Both the position numbers and the translations under genes were made by a program. Shown here piece after piece: positions 43,232 to 55,265 of a stretch of DNA of 64,000 nucleotides (positions are counted from its first letter, which is position 1; the number at the start of each line of letters is the position of its first letter). The notes beneath the pieces were generated by a model that saw nothing but the letters and a program-made list of their open reading frames with translations, had not been told where the DNA came from and made no database searches. The stretch comes from Massilia sp. CF038 (GTDB lineage: Bacteria > Pseudomonadota > Gammaproteobacteria > Burkholderiales > Burkholderiaceae_D), in NCBI RefSeq assembly GCF_900129765.1, contig NZ_FQWU01000001.1, positions 1 through 64,000 on the forward strand, in the 5' to 3' direction.

Positions 43232-43705
43232 ATGAATAAATTGCTCGTAACCATGATCGCCGGCCTGTTCGCTACTTCGGTTTATGCACAAACCCCAGCT
43301 ACCCCAGCGGTAGTAAAGGCACAGGAAGAAGCCAGCAAAGACATCGCCAAGGCTGAAAACAAAGAAGCCAAGGCTGACGCCAAAGCCAACGAAAAAATCA
43401 CCAAGGCCCAGGCCGATGCGTCCGAAAAGAAAATGAAGGCGCATAACAAAGCAGTCAAGGAACACGCTGAAGCGCACACCGACGTCGCCAAAGCTGACCC
43501 AGAAGACAAAATGAAAGCAGAAGCCAAGGCCGACGAGAAAGTCGCCAAAGCCAACCTGAAGGCTGAGAAAAAAATGATCAAAGCCGACGTCAAAGCTGAA
43601 AAGAAAATCACCGAAGCCGCTGGCGACAAAGCAACCGCAGCAGCCAAAACCGCTGAAGCGAAAGCCGAAGCCAATGCTGAAGTGAAAAAAGCAGCCACCA
43701 AGTAA
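43232..43705 (+). CDS. secreted Lys/Ala/Glu-rich repetitive protein
   Basis: 157-residue protein with a signal peptide (MNKLLVTMIAGLFATSVYA, cut before QTPA). The mature part is almost wholly Ala, Lys and Glu in irregular heptad-like repeats (AKAENKEAKADAKANEK, KADVKAEKKITEA), so a long alpha-helix or coiled coil is likely. Codon bias is strongly toward AAA/GCC and lower GC than its neighbours. Similar low-complexity periplasmic proteins exist, but no function can be assigned; envelope-stress or polyanion-binding roles are guesses. It has its own terminator and a 220-base upstream gap, so it is probably a single strongly expressed unit. Confidence 0.75.
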   Translation: MNKLLVTMIAGLFATSVYAQTPATPAVVKAQEEASKDIAKAENKEAKADAKANEKITKAQADASEKKMKAHNKAVKEHAEAHTDVAKADPEDKMKAEAKADEKVAKANLKAEKKMIKADVKAEKKITEAAGDKATAAAKTAEAKAEANAEVKKAATK

Positions 43706-43723
43706 TCTGGTGCGCTTGAAATG

Positions 43724-43754
43724 AAAAACGCAGCCTTCGGGCTGCGTTTTTTTT
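43724..43754 (+). terminator. strong terminator of Lys/Ala-rich gene
   Basis: Stem AACGCAGCC/GGCTGCGTT with a TTCG tetraloop (43736-43739) and eight T residues to 43754. The A-run upstream extends the pairing and makes it bidirectional, also serving the convergent gene ending at 43758. Confidence 0.93.
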
Positions 43755-43757
43755 CGT

Positions 43758-44450
43758 CTATGCGGGCTTTTGCGATTCTCCATCGCTTGTTGCCTGCCGC
43801 CACAGCCACACCGCCAGCAGCAAGCGCGACACGGGCTGCAACACGGGGTACACCATGCCCACAATCCCGTCGAAGTTGCTGATTGACGTGTAGCCACCCA
43901 ACATGATGGCCACGGTGAGCGGGACCGCGAGCAGGAACAGCCACCCCAGCGTACGCTCGACTTTTTGCTGGCGCACCAGTGCCAGCCCGTAGCAAAGCGA
44001 GCCCAGCAAAAAGCACACGAGCAACAGGAAGAACATGCCATCCCAAACGCCCTGGAACCCCAGCAGCAGGATGCGCAGCTGATCCTGCACTGCGGGCGCG
44101 CTGATGGCAAACTGCGCACGCCAAGTGGCGTTGACCGCAAACAAATTGACCGACACGCCCAAAAGTTCGGTCAGCGCCCACATGAACATCGAGATAAAAC
44201 CAGCTCCGGCCAGCGCCGGACTGCGGCGCCACAGCAGCCAGGTCGCCCCCGCGTATGCGCTCAGGGCGAAAAAGATATGGATGAAATTAACCCACAGGCG
44301 GCCAAGATACAGCGGGTTGGCATGCAGCGCGATGGTCTCGTCGAAAGTAGCGGGAGCCACGGTCAGGCGCGGCAGCAGCCACAGGAGAAAGGTCGTCAGC
44401 GCCGACAGGGCGGCTGCGACGGCAGCCAATCGAAGGGCGGTGCGTGGCAT
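43758..44450 (-). CDS. six-helix membrane protein of unknown function
   Basis: 230 residues with about six hydrophobic segments: LAAVAAALSALTTFLLWLL, WVNFIHIFFALSAYAGATWLL, FISMFMWALTELLGVSV, LGFQGVWDGMFFLLLVCFLLGSL, LGWLFLLAVPLTVAIMLGG and LLLAVWLW. I do not recognise a family with confidence; a DUF4386-like membrane protein is one possibility. No operon partner: it is convergent with the preceding gene and separated by 187 bases from parC. Confidence 0.6.
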   Translation of the reverse strand: MPRTALRLAAVAAALSALTTFLLWLLPRLTVAPATFDETIALHANPLYLGRLWVNFIHIFFALSAYAGATWLLWRRSPALAGAGFISMFMWALTELLGVSVNLFAVNATWRAQFAISAPAVQDQLRILLLGFQGVWDGMFFLLLVCFLLGSLCYGLALVRQQKVERTLGWLFLLAVPLTVAIMLGGYTSISNFDGIVGMVYPVLQPVSRLLLAVWLWRQATSDGESQKPA

Positions 44451-44557
44451 TAAATTTCTCCTCTGAATTTTTATGGCAGAGCGTAGCGCATATCGTCAGC
44501 AGGGGCAATCAGGCAGGGGCGGAGCCGACATGAGCGCCGCGCCCGTCCTGGCCAAAG

Positions 44558-44589
44558 AAAAAGACCCGGTCAGGGATTCTGAGCGGGCC
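44558..44589 (-). terminator. terminator downstream of parC
   Basis: On the minus strand GGCCCG-C-TCAG (44589-44579), loop AATCC and CTGA-C-CGGGTC, followed by TTTTT at 44562-44558. The stem has one C/C mismatch. About 50 bases after the parC stop. Confidence 0.75.
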
Positions 44590-44637
44590 TTCGCGGAAGG
44601 TGCGCCTCTGGTCTGTCAGGCCAGGGCTACTACAGGT

Positions 44638-46959
44638 TTATACGATGGCCTTGAGCGCCAGCGCCTTCACCTTCGCTTCAAGCGCCTTGCCTTTGCGGGC
44701 GCGTTTGCCGAAGTGGACCGCCAGACCGGAGGCCGACAGATCCACTTCGCGCGGCTTGCCGCCGGCCCAAGTGCCGACCACGGTCACGCCCTTCTGGGTG
44801 ATCGGCTGCACTGCAGCCAGCTTCTCTTTCGCTTCCAGTTCCATCAGAGTGACGCCGCGACCGCCATTGGTCAGTGTCTTGAGTTCGTCCATGCCGAACA
44901 CCAGCAGGCGGCCTTTCTCGGACAGGCAGGCGATTGCGCTGGCGCCGGTGGCGATGACGCGCGGCGTCAGGGGGACTGCGCCTTCATCAAGGGTGATGAA
45001 GGATTTTCCACCCTTGAGACGGCTCACCATATCGCCTGCTTTGGCTGCGAAGCCGTAGCCGGCGGACGACGCCAACATCAGATTGGTGGCAGCGCTGCCA
45101 GCGAAGAAGTGCAGCAGGCGCACGCCGCCCGACAGATCGACCAGGGTCGTCATCGGCACGCCGTCCCCGCGCGCGCCCGGCAGGGCCGATACCGGCACCG
45201 AGTACACCTTGCCGTTGTCGCCGAAGGCCAGCAGGGTATCGACAGTGCGGCATTCGAAGGCGTTGTGCAGCGAGTCGCCGGCCTTGAAGGTGAACTGGGT
45301 GACGTCGTGGCCAATGCCGGTGCGGGCGCGGACCCAGCCTTTTTCGGACACGATCACCGTCACCGGTTCATCGATGACTTTCTGTTCGGCGGTGGCGCGG
45401 GCGGCTTCTTCGATGATGGTGCGGCGCGCGTCGCCAAAGGTCTTGGCATCGGACTCGATTTCGCGAATGATCAGGCGTTTCATCGACGATGGGTTGTCGA
45501 GCAGGTCTTGCAGCGTCTCTTTTTCCTTGCGTAGTTCGCCCAGCTCTTTCTCGATCTTGATCGCTTCCAGACGCGCCAGTTGGCGCAGTCGGATTTCAAG
45601 AATGTCTTCGGCCTGGATGTCGGTCAGGTCGAATTCGGCGATCAGGGCCGCCTTCGGATCGTCCGAATTGCGGATGATGTGAATCACCTTGTCGATATTG
45701 AGCAGCACCGTCATCCGGCCTTCGAGGATGTGGATGCGTGCGTTGACTTTGCCCAGCCTGAATTCGGTGCGGCGCCGTACCGTGACGAAACGGAATTCGA
45801 TCCACTCCTGCAGAATTTCGGTCAGACCCTTCTGGCGCGGACGGCCATCGCCGCCAATCATCACCAGGTTGATCGAATTGGACGACTCCAGCGACGTGTG
45901 CGCGAGCAGCATCAGCATGAATTCGTTCTGGTCCTGGTTTTTCGATTTTGGCTCGAATACCAAGCGCACCGGCGCCTCCCGCCCCGATTCATCGCGCACC
46001 TTGTCGAGCGAGCCAAGAATGTTCTGCTTCATCGCCAACTGCTCGGGCGAGAGCGACTTCTTGCCCAGCTTGATCTTGGGATTGGTCAGCTCTTCGATCT
46101 CTTCCAGCACTTTTTGCGAGGAGCAGCCCGGCGGCAGTTCGTATACCACCGCCTGCCACTGGCCACGCGCCAGTTCTTCGATTTTCCAGCGCGCGCGCAC
46201 CTTCATGGAGCCGCGTCCGCTGGTGTACATGTCGGCGATCTGCGACTGCGGTGTGATGATCTGGCCACCGCCCGGGAAGTCCGGGCCCGGCATGAAGGCC
46301 ATCAGTTCGGCGTGGGTGATCTTCGGATTGCGGATCATGGCCACCGCCGCCTGCGCCACTTCGGTCAGGTTGTGCGAGGGGATTTCCGTGGCCAGGCCCA
46401 CCGCAATGCCGGAAGCGCCGTTGAGCAGCACCATGGGCAGGCGCGCGGGCAGTGCCTTTGGTTCGTTGTGAGCGCCGTCGTAGTTGGGCTGGAAGTCGAC
46501 CGTGCCTTCGTCGATTTCTTCCATCAGTACGCGGGCAATCGGTGTCAGGCGCGCTTCCGTGTAGCGCATGGCTGCCGCGCCGTCGCCGTCGCGCGAGCCG
46601 AAGTTGCCCTGGCCGTCGACCAGCGGGTAGCGCAGCGAGAAATCCTGCGCCATGCGCACCAGCGCGTCGTAGATCGACTGGTCGCCGTGCGGGTGCAATT
46701 TACCCATCACGTCACCCACCACGGCGGCGGATTTACGCGGCTTGGCGGTGGCACCCAGACCGAGTTCGTTCATCTGGAACAGGATACGGCGCTGCACCGG
46801 CTTCTGGCCGTCGCTGACATCAGGCAGGGCGCGGCCCTTGACCACTGAAACAGCGTAGTCAAGGTAGGCGCGCTCGGCGAACGTGGACAGGGTCAGCGTG
46901 TCGCCGTCTTCTGGTGGCGGCGGTGGCGGTTCTGCAAAAAGGTCGGTCTGGTTAGTCAT
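44638..46959 (-). CDS. parC: DNA topoisomerase IV subunit A
   Basis: DNA-cleaving subunit of topoisomerase IV, which decatenates daughter chromosomes; 773 residues. Catalytic Tyr133 in [14 protein letters not shown], winged-helix region with [20 protein letters not shown], tower and coiled-coil parts, and C-terminal beta-pinwheel blades ([35 protein letters not shown]). At the quinolone-resistance positions equivalent to E. coli Ser80 and Glu84 it has Gln94 and Asp98; related lineages may carry these natively, so no resistance is inferred. Separated from parE by a three-gene chaperone cassette. Confidence 0.95.
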   Translation of the reverse strand: MTNQTDLFAEPPPPPPEDGDTLTLSTFAERAYLDYAVSVVKGRALPDVSDGQKPVQRRILFQMNELGLGATAKPRKSAAVVGDVMGKLHPHGDQSIYDALVRMAQDFSLRYPLVDGQGNFGSRDGDGAAAMRYTEARLTPIARVLMEEIDEGTVDFQPNYDGAHNEPKALPARLPMVLLNGASGIAVGLATEIPSHNLTEVAQAAVAMIRNPKITHAELMAFMPGPDFPGGGQIITPQSQIADMYTSGRGSMKVRARWKIEELARGQWQAVVYELPPGCSSQKVLEEIEELTNPKIKLGKKSLSPEQLAMKQNILGSLDKVRDESGREAPVRLVFEPKSKNQDQNEFMLMLLAHTSLESSNSINLVMIGGDGRPRQKGLTEILQEWIEFRFVTVRRRTEFRLGKVNARIHILEGRMTVLLNIDKVIHIIRNSDDPKAALIAEFDLTDIQAEDILEIRLRQLARLEAIKIEKELGELRKEKETLQDLLDNPSSMKRLIIREIESDAKTFGDARRTIIEEAARATAEQKVIDEPVTVIVSEKGWVRARTGIGHDVTQFTFKAGDSLHNAFECRTVDTLLAFGDNGKVYSVPVSALPGARGDGVPMTTLVDLSGGVRLLHFFAGSAATNLMLASSAGYGFAAKAGDMVSRLKGGKSFITLDEGAVPLTPRVIATGASAIACLSEKGRLLVFGMDELKTLTNGGRGVTLMELEAKEKLAAVQPITQKGVTVVGTWAGGKPREVDLSASGLAVHFGKRARKGKALEAKVKALALKAIV

Positions 46960-47007
46960 GTACGTGTGTCGATTGGTGTTGATTTGCGTGGTGTTAAACG
47001 GTGCCGA

Positions 47008-47664
47008 TTATGGCCGTTGATTCAGATAGTCGCGGTAAAAATGCAGCCGCGACAGGATCGCTTCCGCCTCTTCCGGCATTTCGCGGTAAATAAACGAGGG
47101 ATTCTGCTCCCAATGAAAATAGTCTGCCAGGTCGATCCGGAATTGGTCGTCGCAGCCGGTGCCGGCGCAGTACTGCACTGCGCACAGTTCGAAGCATTCG
47201 CGCACCTCGAGATCGAGAAAATCGCCGCGGGCCGCCAGCGCGGCAAGCTGCGCGCCGGTATTGATGTGCGCGCGCGGTAGAAATTCGGCCCAGATCCGGC
47301 GTGCCTCGACCACTGCCGAGGCCCCGGACGATGACGTTTCGGGGACAAAGTCAAACACGGCGCGGTACACCGGCACGTCGGGATCGGTGTCAGGGTCCCA
47401 TTCGTAGCAAGCCGTGTACACGGGCTGCTCCGGTGGCGCAGCGATTTCGCGATCCGACTCGTCCTCGAGCGGCTCGTCGAGCTCCATGCCATAGGTGTCG
47501 GCGTGGCGTGCCACGCGCAAAGCGGTTTCGTAGGCGTCACGCAGGTCCTGGAAACCCTGCGGATCGTCCTCCGGGCGCGTGGTCTTGAGCTGGCGCGCAT
47601 AGGCGCGCTTGATTTCGCGCTCGTCGCTGGTGGCCCTGATGCCCAGTATGGTCCAGATATTCAT
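47008..47664 (-). CDS. J-domain-like protein with four-cysteine C-terminal domain
   Basis: 218-residue soluble protein. Its start ([49 protein letters not shown]) is a J-domain-like fold in which the canonical HPD loop is replaced by RPEDDP. After an acidic linker (about 60-110) comes a domain also found in the next gene upstream, containing [24 protein letters not shown] with a C-x3-C-x4-C-x4-C array. ATG 47664 is chosen because the J-domain begins there. It lies 4 bases after the membrane-bound J protein and 48 before parC. Presumed co-chaperone of the HscC-like Hsp70 encoded upstream. Confidence 0.8.
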   Translation of the reverse strand: MNIWTILGIRATSDEREIKRAYARQLKTTRPEDDPQGFQDLRDAYETALRVARHADTYGMELDEPLEDESDREIAAPPEQPVYTACYEWDPDTDPDVPVYRAVFDFVPETSSSGASAVVEARRIWAEFLPRAHINTGAQLAALAARGDFLDLEVRECFELCAVQYCAGTGCDDQFRIDLADYFHWEQNPSFIYREMPEEAEAILSRLHFYRDYLNQRP

Positions 47665-47668
47665 GGTG

Positions 47669-49483
47669 CTAACCTGCCTGCGCTTCAATGCGCGGTGCTT
47701 CATGCATGTTGATCGCCGCATGAATGCCCAGCGTCAGCAGGATGATGCCAAAGATGAAAATCAGGTTGTCCTGGAAGCGAAGATCTGGAACCACCACTTT
47801 GACCATGGACATCAGGAACAGGGTAACGATCGCAATTCCCGCGGTCTCTTCGACGGCGCGGAAGAAGACAAAGCCCGCAAGCACCCATGCCCACATGATC
47901 AGGCTGAAGGGGAATTCGGCTTTCGTCGTCGAGAAGCACATCAGGAACAGGGCCATCGCGCCGATGAACCATACCATACGGCCAGCGGTCCGTTTGCGCT
48001 CCACGCAGCCTAGCCAGGTAAGCAAGTCGCCGCCACCGCGGAACAGTATCTGTAAAGCGCCAAATGTGGCGAACGTGTTCGTCAACAATGACAAGTCGCG
48101 GAAAACATTCGTCTGCAGGATCAGTCCCAGAATGATCGCAAAGGCGGCATGCGTCAGAAACGCGATCGGAAGAAAATGCGTGGAGTTGGCAAAGACACTT
48201 GCCAGTACGGTCGCCAGCAGGAACGCGCCCAACAAAAAACCGAGCACGGAGGACCCCTGCGCCAGGGGCATCAACATGGTGCCAGCGCAGTAGGCTGCCA
48301 TCCATCCGAACTGCCATTGCGGCCGATAACGGTGGTGGTGCGTAAAGATGTTGAAGCTTTCCTGCCAAGCGCGAAACCGTTCCGACTGCAGGAAGGCAGG
48401 GGGACGCTGCGTCCACCTTGCGACCGCGAAAAAGGCCAGTGCCTGCGACAGCGCAAGCGCGATGAGCGCCACTGGCATGGAGAACTTCTGGCCGCTGGTG
48501 TAGTGGATAGCGGTGGCCAGCAAGGCGATGACCAGGCCGGTGTAAGCAGACAATTTGAGCGTCTGCTTGAAATAGCGGCGCTCATTGGCCGCCTTTTCCC
48601 ACGCTTCGAATACCTGCTGATTCAGTTTGTAGTGCAGCATATTGCGGTGGCCCCAGCGGATCGTGGCGATCCAATGCTGCATGGAGCGGGTGAAGTCGCG
48701 ATCGAAGGTGTCGCGAAAGCTGCTTGGCACACTGGTTGCAAGCAAGGCGCTCACCACCGGATTGTCATGGTGCGAGTACAGCCAGCAGTGCGAACGGTAG
48801 GCGTCCAGACGGTTCATGGCTTCCCGGGCTTCCTGCGGCATTGCGCGCTGAGCGCTCGAATTACCAAGATCCCATTCAAAGAATTCAGCCATGTGCTGGC
48901 GAAACTTGTCTTCGCATTCGGCCCGGGCGCAATGGCGCAGCGCGCACAATTCAAAGCATTCGCGCACCTGGAGGTCGAGCAGGTCGCCGCTGGCGACCAA
49001 TTCATCGATGCAGGCGCGCGTGTCGCGCAGACCTTTGCGCGAGAAGGCCTCCCAAAGGCGTTGCGCTTCGACTTCGGGAAGTTCAGCAATGGCGGGCTCG
49101 CCCCAGTGGCGTTCGTAGGCAGCGGAATAGGCCGGGCCACCGCCGGAGCGCAGCGCAATTTTGGGCTCGGGCGGCGCTGGTGGCGGCGCATCATCGCGCA
49201 GGTGACGGCGCATGCGTGGTGGCGCGTCTTCTTCGGCCACAATTGCGACCGGTGCTTGCGGATCGATCGCATCTTCCTGGTACGGGGAAGAAGGCGGTGC
49301 CGCGTTTTCGCTGGCGGCGCCATTGGCTGCCATCGACAGGGCCCGCTCATAAGCTTCGCGCAGAGTCTGAAATGCCGCGGGATCGTCCTCGGGACGGGTC
49401 GTTTTGAGCTGCAACGCGTAGGCGCGCTTGATCGCACGTTCGCCGCTGTCGGACTCTATCCCGAGGATTTCCCACGCATTCAC
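47669..49483 (-). CDS. membrane-anchored J-domain-like protein
   Basis: 604 residues: N-terminal J-like domain ([52 protein letters not shown] replaced by RPEDDP), Pro-rich linker, four-cysteine domain ([24 protein letters not shown]), a helical segment (about 220-300), and then about nine to ten transmembrane helices from residue 310 to 590. It shares the J and Cys domains with the downstream protein. GTG 49483 overlaps the hscC stop by 4 bases (GTGA). Likely recruits the Hsp70 to the inner membrane; clients unknown. Confidence 0.8.
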   Translation of the reverse strand: MNAWEILGIESDSGERAIKRAYALQLKTTRPEDDPAAFQTLREAYERALSMAANGAASENAAPPSSPYQEDAIDPQAPVAIVAEEDAPPRMRRHLRDDAPPPAPPEPKIALRSGGGPAYSAAYERHWGEPAIAELPEVEAQRLWEAFSRKGLRDTRACIDELVASGDLLDLQVRECFELCALRHCARAECEDKFRQHMAEFFEWDLGNSSAQRAMPQEAREAMNRLDAYRSHCWLYSHHDNPVVSALLATSVPSSFRDTFDRDFTRSMQHWIATIRWGHRNMLHYKLNQQVFEAWEKAANERRYFKQTLKLSAYTGLVIALLATAIHYTSGQKFSMPVALIALALSQALAFFAVARWTQRPPAFLQSERFRAWQESFNIFTHHHRYRPQWQFGWMAAYCAGTMLMPLAQGSSVLGFLLGAFLLATVLASVFANSTHFLPIAFLTHAAFAIILGLILQTNVFRDLSLLTNTFATFGALQILFRGGGDLLTWLGCVERKRTAGRMVWFIGAMALFLMCFSTTKAEFPFSLIMWAWVLAGFVFFRAVEETAGIAIVTLFLMSMVKVVVPDLRFQDNLIFIFGIILLTLGIHAAINMHEAPRIEAQAG

Positions 49484-51189
49484 AGGAATGAACCCCGATC
49501 CAGCGCATTCATGGCCTGTTCCAGTGCCTCGCGCGCGCGCCGGGTGGCCTGCGCATCCTGCTGTTCCAGTACCGCGATAAAGTGGGCCACGTACTGCGCC
49601 AGATGTTCGCGGTCATTTCCCAGCAGCTGTTCGTAGAGGCGGTCCGCCTTGGCGACGAGGGTGCGGTTTTCAATCCGGTCGCGCGGGTGAATCTTCAGGT
49701 CGGCCAGTTCGGCCAGGCGTTTTTCGATCTCGTCCGGCGACATGACGCCAGCGTTTTCCGTGATCAGAAGTTTGTGCTTTTCCTGGGTCGGCAGCACCGT
49801 GATTTCGCACTCGAGCACACCGCTGATATCGTAAGTAAAGCGAACGTCGGCACTGATCTCGCCGGATTTTTTCGGCGCGATCGGGAACAGCAGCTTACCG
49901 AGGAAAATATTGTCGGCAACCCGTCGTGCTTCGCCCTGATAGATCATGACCATCAATTCATTCTGATAGTCGTTGATCGTGGTAATGCGTTCCACGCGCG
50001 ATACCGGCACCGCGGAATTGCGATCGATAATCGGCAGGTAGTGGCCGGACTCATAGTTATTCGGACCCATCTGGCGCGAGATGTTAATGCCGAGCGAATA
50101 AGGCGCCACATCGGTCATGACGATTTCGCTGAGGGCGGCATCACGCATCTTCAGCCCGGCCTGCACGGCCGCGCCAAGGGCGATCGCTTCGTCGGGATCG
50201 AGATGAATCAGCGGGAAGCGGCCGAACATGCGCGAGGCAAGTTTGCGTACCAGCGGCATGCGCGTGGCGCCACCGGCCAGTACCACCGACTCCAGCTCCG
50301 AAGCCTTGATGGTGGCGTCGCGCAGCGCGCGTTCGACCGGGGTGCGCAGGCGTTGCATGAGTGGCTCGCACAGCTGCGCCAGCACGTCTTCGGTCAGCTC
50401 CCATTGGTATTCGGTGCCGTCATAATGCATCAGCATCTTGACTTGCGGTGCTTCCGACAAAGCGCGCTTGGCCCGCTCGCCTTCGTCGCGCAGGCGCTGG
50501 CGCTGACTGCCCGTGAGGACATTGCTGCCAATGGCCTTTTCCAGCCCGCTTTTCTGCAGGAAGCCATCCACGATGGCGGTAACGAAGTCTTCACCGCCGA
50601 GGAAGTTGTCGCCAGCCGAGGCCCGCACTTCCATCACGCCGTCGAACAGCTCCAGAATCGAGACGTCGAACGTGCCGCCGCCCAGATCGAACACCAGAAA
50701 TTTGGTTTCGCGCTGGGCATCCTGAATGCCATAGGCGAGGGCCGCTGCGGTTGGCTCGTTGAGCAAGCGTTCCACCTTGAGCCCGGCCAGCTGGCCGGCC
50801 ACGCGGGTGGCCTTGCGTTGCGCGTCACTGAAGTAAGCTGGCACCGTGATGATCGCTTCGGTGACGGTTTCGCCCAGATAGCTCTCGGCATCTTCCTTGA
50901 GCGCGCGCAGCACCATTGACGACAGTTCCTCCGGGCGGAAAACCTGCTTGCCCAGCTGCGTCTTGCGTTCGCTGCCCATGTAGCGCTTGAACACGGCTGC
51001 CGTCAGGTGCGGGTGGGTCTGCAGACGCGCGTGCGCCGCTTCCCCGATCAGGATCGTGCCGTCATCATCAATCCCCACGCACGAAGGCGTCAGGTTCTTG
51101 CCCAGTGCATTGGGAATGATGGAAGCTTTCCCGTCGCGCCAGACCGCCACCAGGCTGTTGGTGGTGCCAAGGTCGATCCCGATGATCAT
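49480..51189 (-). CDS. hscC: Hsp70 family chaperone, HscC-like
   Basis: 569-residue Hsp70 (E. coli HscC 556; DnaK about 640). ATPase motifs: [64 protein letters not shown]. Substrate-binding domain present but the C-terminal lid is short and there is no EEVD-like acidic tail. Starts 1 base after the parE stop and is translationally coupled to the J protein gene that follows, so Hsp70 and its two J-like partners form one cassette. HscC-type Hsp70s have specialised, poorly known clients. Confidence 0.9.
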   Translation of the reverse strand: MIIGIDLGTTNSLVAVWRDGKASIIPNALGKNLTPSCVGIDDDGTILIGEAAHARLQTHPHLTAAVFKRYMGSERKTQLGKQVFRPEELSSMVLRALKEDAESYLGETVTEAIITVPAYFSDAQRKATRVAGQLAGLKVERLLNEPTAAALAYGIQDAQRETKFLVFDLGGGTFDVSILELFDGVMEVRASAGDNFLGGEDFVTAIVDGFLQKSGLEKAIGSNVLTGSQRQRLRDEGERAKRALSEAPQVKMLMHYDGTEYQWELTEDVLAQLCEPLMQRLRTPVERALRDATIKASELESVVLAGGATRMPLVRKLASRMFGRFPLIHLDPDEAIALGAAVQAGLKMRDAALSEIVMTDVAPYSLGINISRQMGPNNYESGHYLPIIDRNSAVPVSRVERITTINDYQNELMVMIYQGEARRVADNIFLGKLLFPIAPKKSGEISADVRFTYDISGVLECEITVLPTQEKHKLLITENAGVMSPDEIEKRLAELADLKIHPRDRIENRTLVAKADRLYEQLLGNDREHLAQYVAHFIAVLEQQDAQATRRAREALEQAMNALDRGSFL

Positions 51190-51190
51190 G

Positions 51191-53188
<1,998 letters not shown>

Positions 53189-53351
53189 ATCAAAATTCTT
53201 TATGCGGATGCCTGCGCATTCTATCTTGTCGGACGGAAAAGTAAGCCATTTTGGCGCGAATGAAACGCTTGCCAGCGTCAGCGATAGTGGTTAGATTCAC
53301 TTCAAGCGTGTCGCAATCACCCGCGCCGCTTCACAAATTTGCAAGAAAAGC

Positions 53352-54173
53352 ATGTATAAGTATCCATTCGCCATCCGCCTTGCCGGCTTCGATCCGGACG
53401 AAAGGCCCCGTCTGGCGAACGCGCTCGCCAAGGCGCCCGGAGACGGGCCGGGATATTCTTGCCTGCTTGACGACAGTTTGCAAGACCCCGATCTGGTCAT
53501 TGCCAATGGCGATGATCTGAAAGCCATCGCCTCGGTCCTGGCTGCGCCGCCGACGGCACTCGATCCCGTCATCGTCATCGGCGGAGCGGTGCTGGAATTT
53601 CCCTATCCCCGTTTGCTGCGCCCGCTGGACCTGGGCAGCCTGTACGCGATCATGGCTGACCTGCTGCTGCGCCGCGCCGAGGCGCAGGCACAGCTGCTGG
53701 CGCGCGGCTTACCGCTGCTGACGGAGCGGCGCCGCAAACCGCGCCTGGATCTGGACATTACCGACCCGGCCGACTACCTCAAGCGGCGCAAGGCGCCACC
53801 GACGGGCGCGGTACTGATCATCGACAAAAGCGAAGCCCTGCGCGACCACCTGGACACCCTGATGGGCGCCGGACGCATGACCATCACCTGGACCGACAGC
53901 GCCGCCACCGCCTTGCGCCTGTGCGAGGAAACGGCGGTGTCGCTGGTGCTGATTAATACCTCCACGCCTGTGATCGACCCTTACGGTCTGACCGCCGCCA
54001 TCAAGGGCCAGCCGGGCGGCAAGCGCACTGCCGTGGTGCTGCTGGTGGGGCCGGGGTTTCACTATCACACGGCGCGCGCAAGAGCGGCGGGGGTGCGCGG
54101 CATGCTCGATAAGCCAGTGGCCGACCAGCATCTGGTGGCGACCCTGAAAAAGCTGCTGTCGCTGCCGCTGTGA
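53352..54173 (+). CDS. atypical (pseudo-)receiver domain protein
   Basis: 273 residues, cytoplasmic. The C-terminal half (about 150-270) is a response-regulator receiver fold: AVLIIDKSEALRDHLDTLMG for beta-1/alpha-1, VSLVLINTSTPVIDPYGL at the phospho-acceptor strand, and GVRGMLDKPVADQHLV with the conserved Lys254. The phospho-acceptor Asp is replaced by Asn202, so phosphorylation is unlikely. The N-terminal 100 residues may be a second, more degenerate receiver (VIVIGG, LRPLDLGSLYAIM). It has no output domain and stands alone between parE and the amidotransferase gene. Role unknown; a protein-interaction role is likely. Confidence 0.75.
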   Translation: MYKYPFAIRLAGFDPDERPRLANALAKAPGDGPGYSCLLDDSLQDPDLVIANGDDLKAIASVLAAPPTALDPVIVIGGAVLEFPYPRLLRPLDLGSLYAIMADLLLRRAEAQAQLLARGLPLLTERRRKPRLDLDITDPADYLKRRKAPPTGAVLIIDKSEALRDHLDTLMGAGRMTITWTDSAATALRLCEETAVSLVLINTSTPVIDPYGLTAAIKGQPGGKRTAVVLLVGPGFHYHTARARAAGVRGMLDKPVADQHLVATLKKLLSLPL

Positions 54174-54240
54174 TCAGGAACACCACAATTTTGTTACAAC
54201 TTTGAATCGTGCGCCCGGTGGCAATTGCTATATTGAAGCC

Positions 54241-55221
54241 ATGCCAGATACAGACAAGCCCGACAGACGCGGCCCCCCTACAGAAAAAGACGGTGTACCC
54301 CACGCGACGCGGGTACCCGACCGGCGGGCGGCCGATGCGCCACCGCGCTACCTGAAAGTCAACGACACGCCGCTGTCGCTGGCCAAGCGGGTATTCAGTT
54401 CGCGCTGGCGCGCGGTACGCGACAAGATCGGCCGCGACTTCATGCGGCGCACGTTGCGCATTGGCGTGTCGGCCCGGATATTTCATCCCGAAGCGGGCGC
54501 GACCGGCCTGCGCAGCAAAAATCTGCAATATCTCGAAGAATCGATTGCCCAGTGGGTCATGTCGCGCGACGTGCTGGTGTTCATGGTGCCGACGGTGAAT
54601 ACCAACGGCCTTCTGCATCCCAGCAATATTACTCTTCGCCACTACGCGAAACACCTGGACGGCTTGGTGCTGCAGGGTGGGGCGGACGTGTCGCCGCAGA
54701 CGTATTCCGAGTCGCCCACGCGGCCCGAGTGGAGCGGCGACCGCGCGCGCGACGTCTACGAACTGGAACTGCTGCATGAGTTTGTAGACGCTGGCAAGCC
54801 GGTGCTGGGCATTTGCCGCGGCTGCCAACTGATCAACGTGGCTTTTGGCGGTACCTTGTACCAGGATGTGGCGACCAATGTGCCTGACGCGCTGGCGCAC
54901 GTGCACAGCGATTACGACGCGCACCGGCATGCGATTCTGTTCCCGCAAGGTTCATCGCTGGCGCGCATGTTCCCCAAGGTGCAGCGGCCGATCGTCAATT
55001 CGATCCACCATCAGGCGGTCAAGGATCTGGGGCGCGACATCATGGTCGAAGCCGTGTCGGAACCGGACGGGATTGTGGAGGCGATTCGCTACCAGCGGGC
55101 CAGTTTCGTGATGGGCTTGCAGTGGCATCCGGAGTTTCACCGGGCCGGCGGCGTCGATCTGCTCGATTGCACGCCCATCCTCGACGAGTTCCTGCGCGCC
55201 GCCCGCGAAACCCGGCTGTAA
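54241..55221 (+). CDS. class I glutamine amidotransferase, PuuD/gamma-glutamyl hydrolase-like
   Basis: 326-residue peptidase C26-type protein. The catalytic triad is visible: Cys in VLGICRGCQLINVAFGGTLYQDV, His/Glu in MGLQWHPEFH. DVSPQTYSESPTRPEWSGDRARDVYELELLHEF matches the PuuD family, which hydrolyses gamma-glutamyl-GABA in putrescine breakdown. An extra basic N-terminal part of about 75 residues precedes the domain. ATG 54241 is used; the upstream ATG at 54202 is in frame. Its product type complements the YbdK-like gamma-glutamyl ligase encoded beyond the GIY-YIG gene. Confidence 0.88.
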   Translation: MPDTDKPDRRGPPTEKDGVPHATRVPDRRAADAPPRYLKVNDTPLSLAKRVFSSRWRAVRDKIGRDFMRRTLRIGVSARIFHPEAGATGLRSKNLQYLEESIAQWVMSRDVLVFMVPTVNTNGLLHPSNITLRHYAKHLDGLVLQGGADVSPQTYSESPTRPEWSGDRARDVYELELLHEFVDAGKPVLGICRGCQLINVAFGGTLYQDVATNVPDALAHVHSDYDAHRHAILFPQGSSLARMFPKVQRPIVNSIHHQAVKDLGRDIMVEAVSEPDGIVEAIRYQRASFVMGLQWHPEFHRAGGVDLLDCTPILDEFLRAARETRL

Positions 55222-55265
55222 GTTGCATTGGGTTTTGCGCTTGCCCGCAAAATCGCCCTTCACGC

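Noticed and set aside
44638-46959. gyrA instead of parC
   Set aside because: Linkage to parE, the length of 773 residues and degenerate pinwheel without a GyrA box (no QRRGGKG-like motif seen) favour parC.
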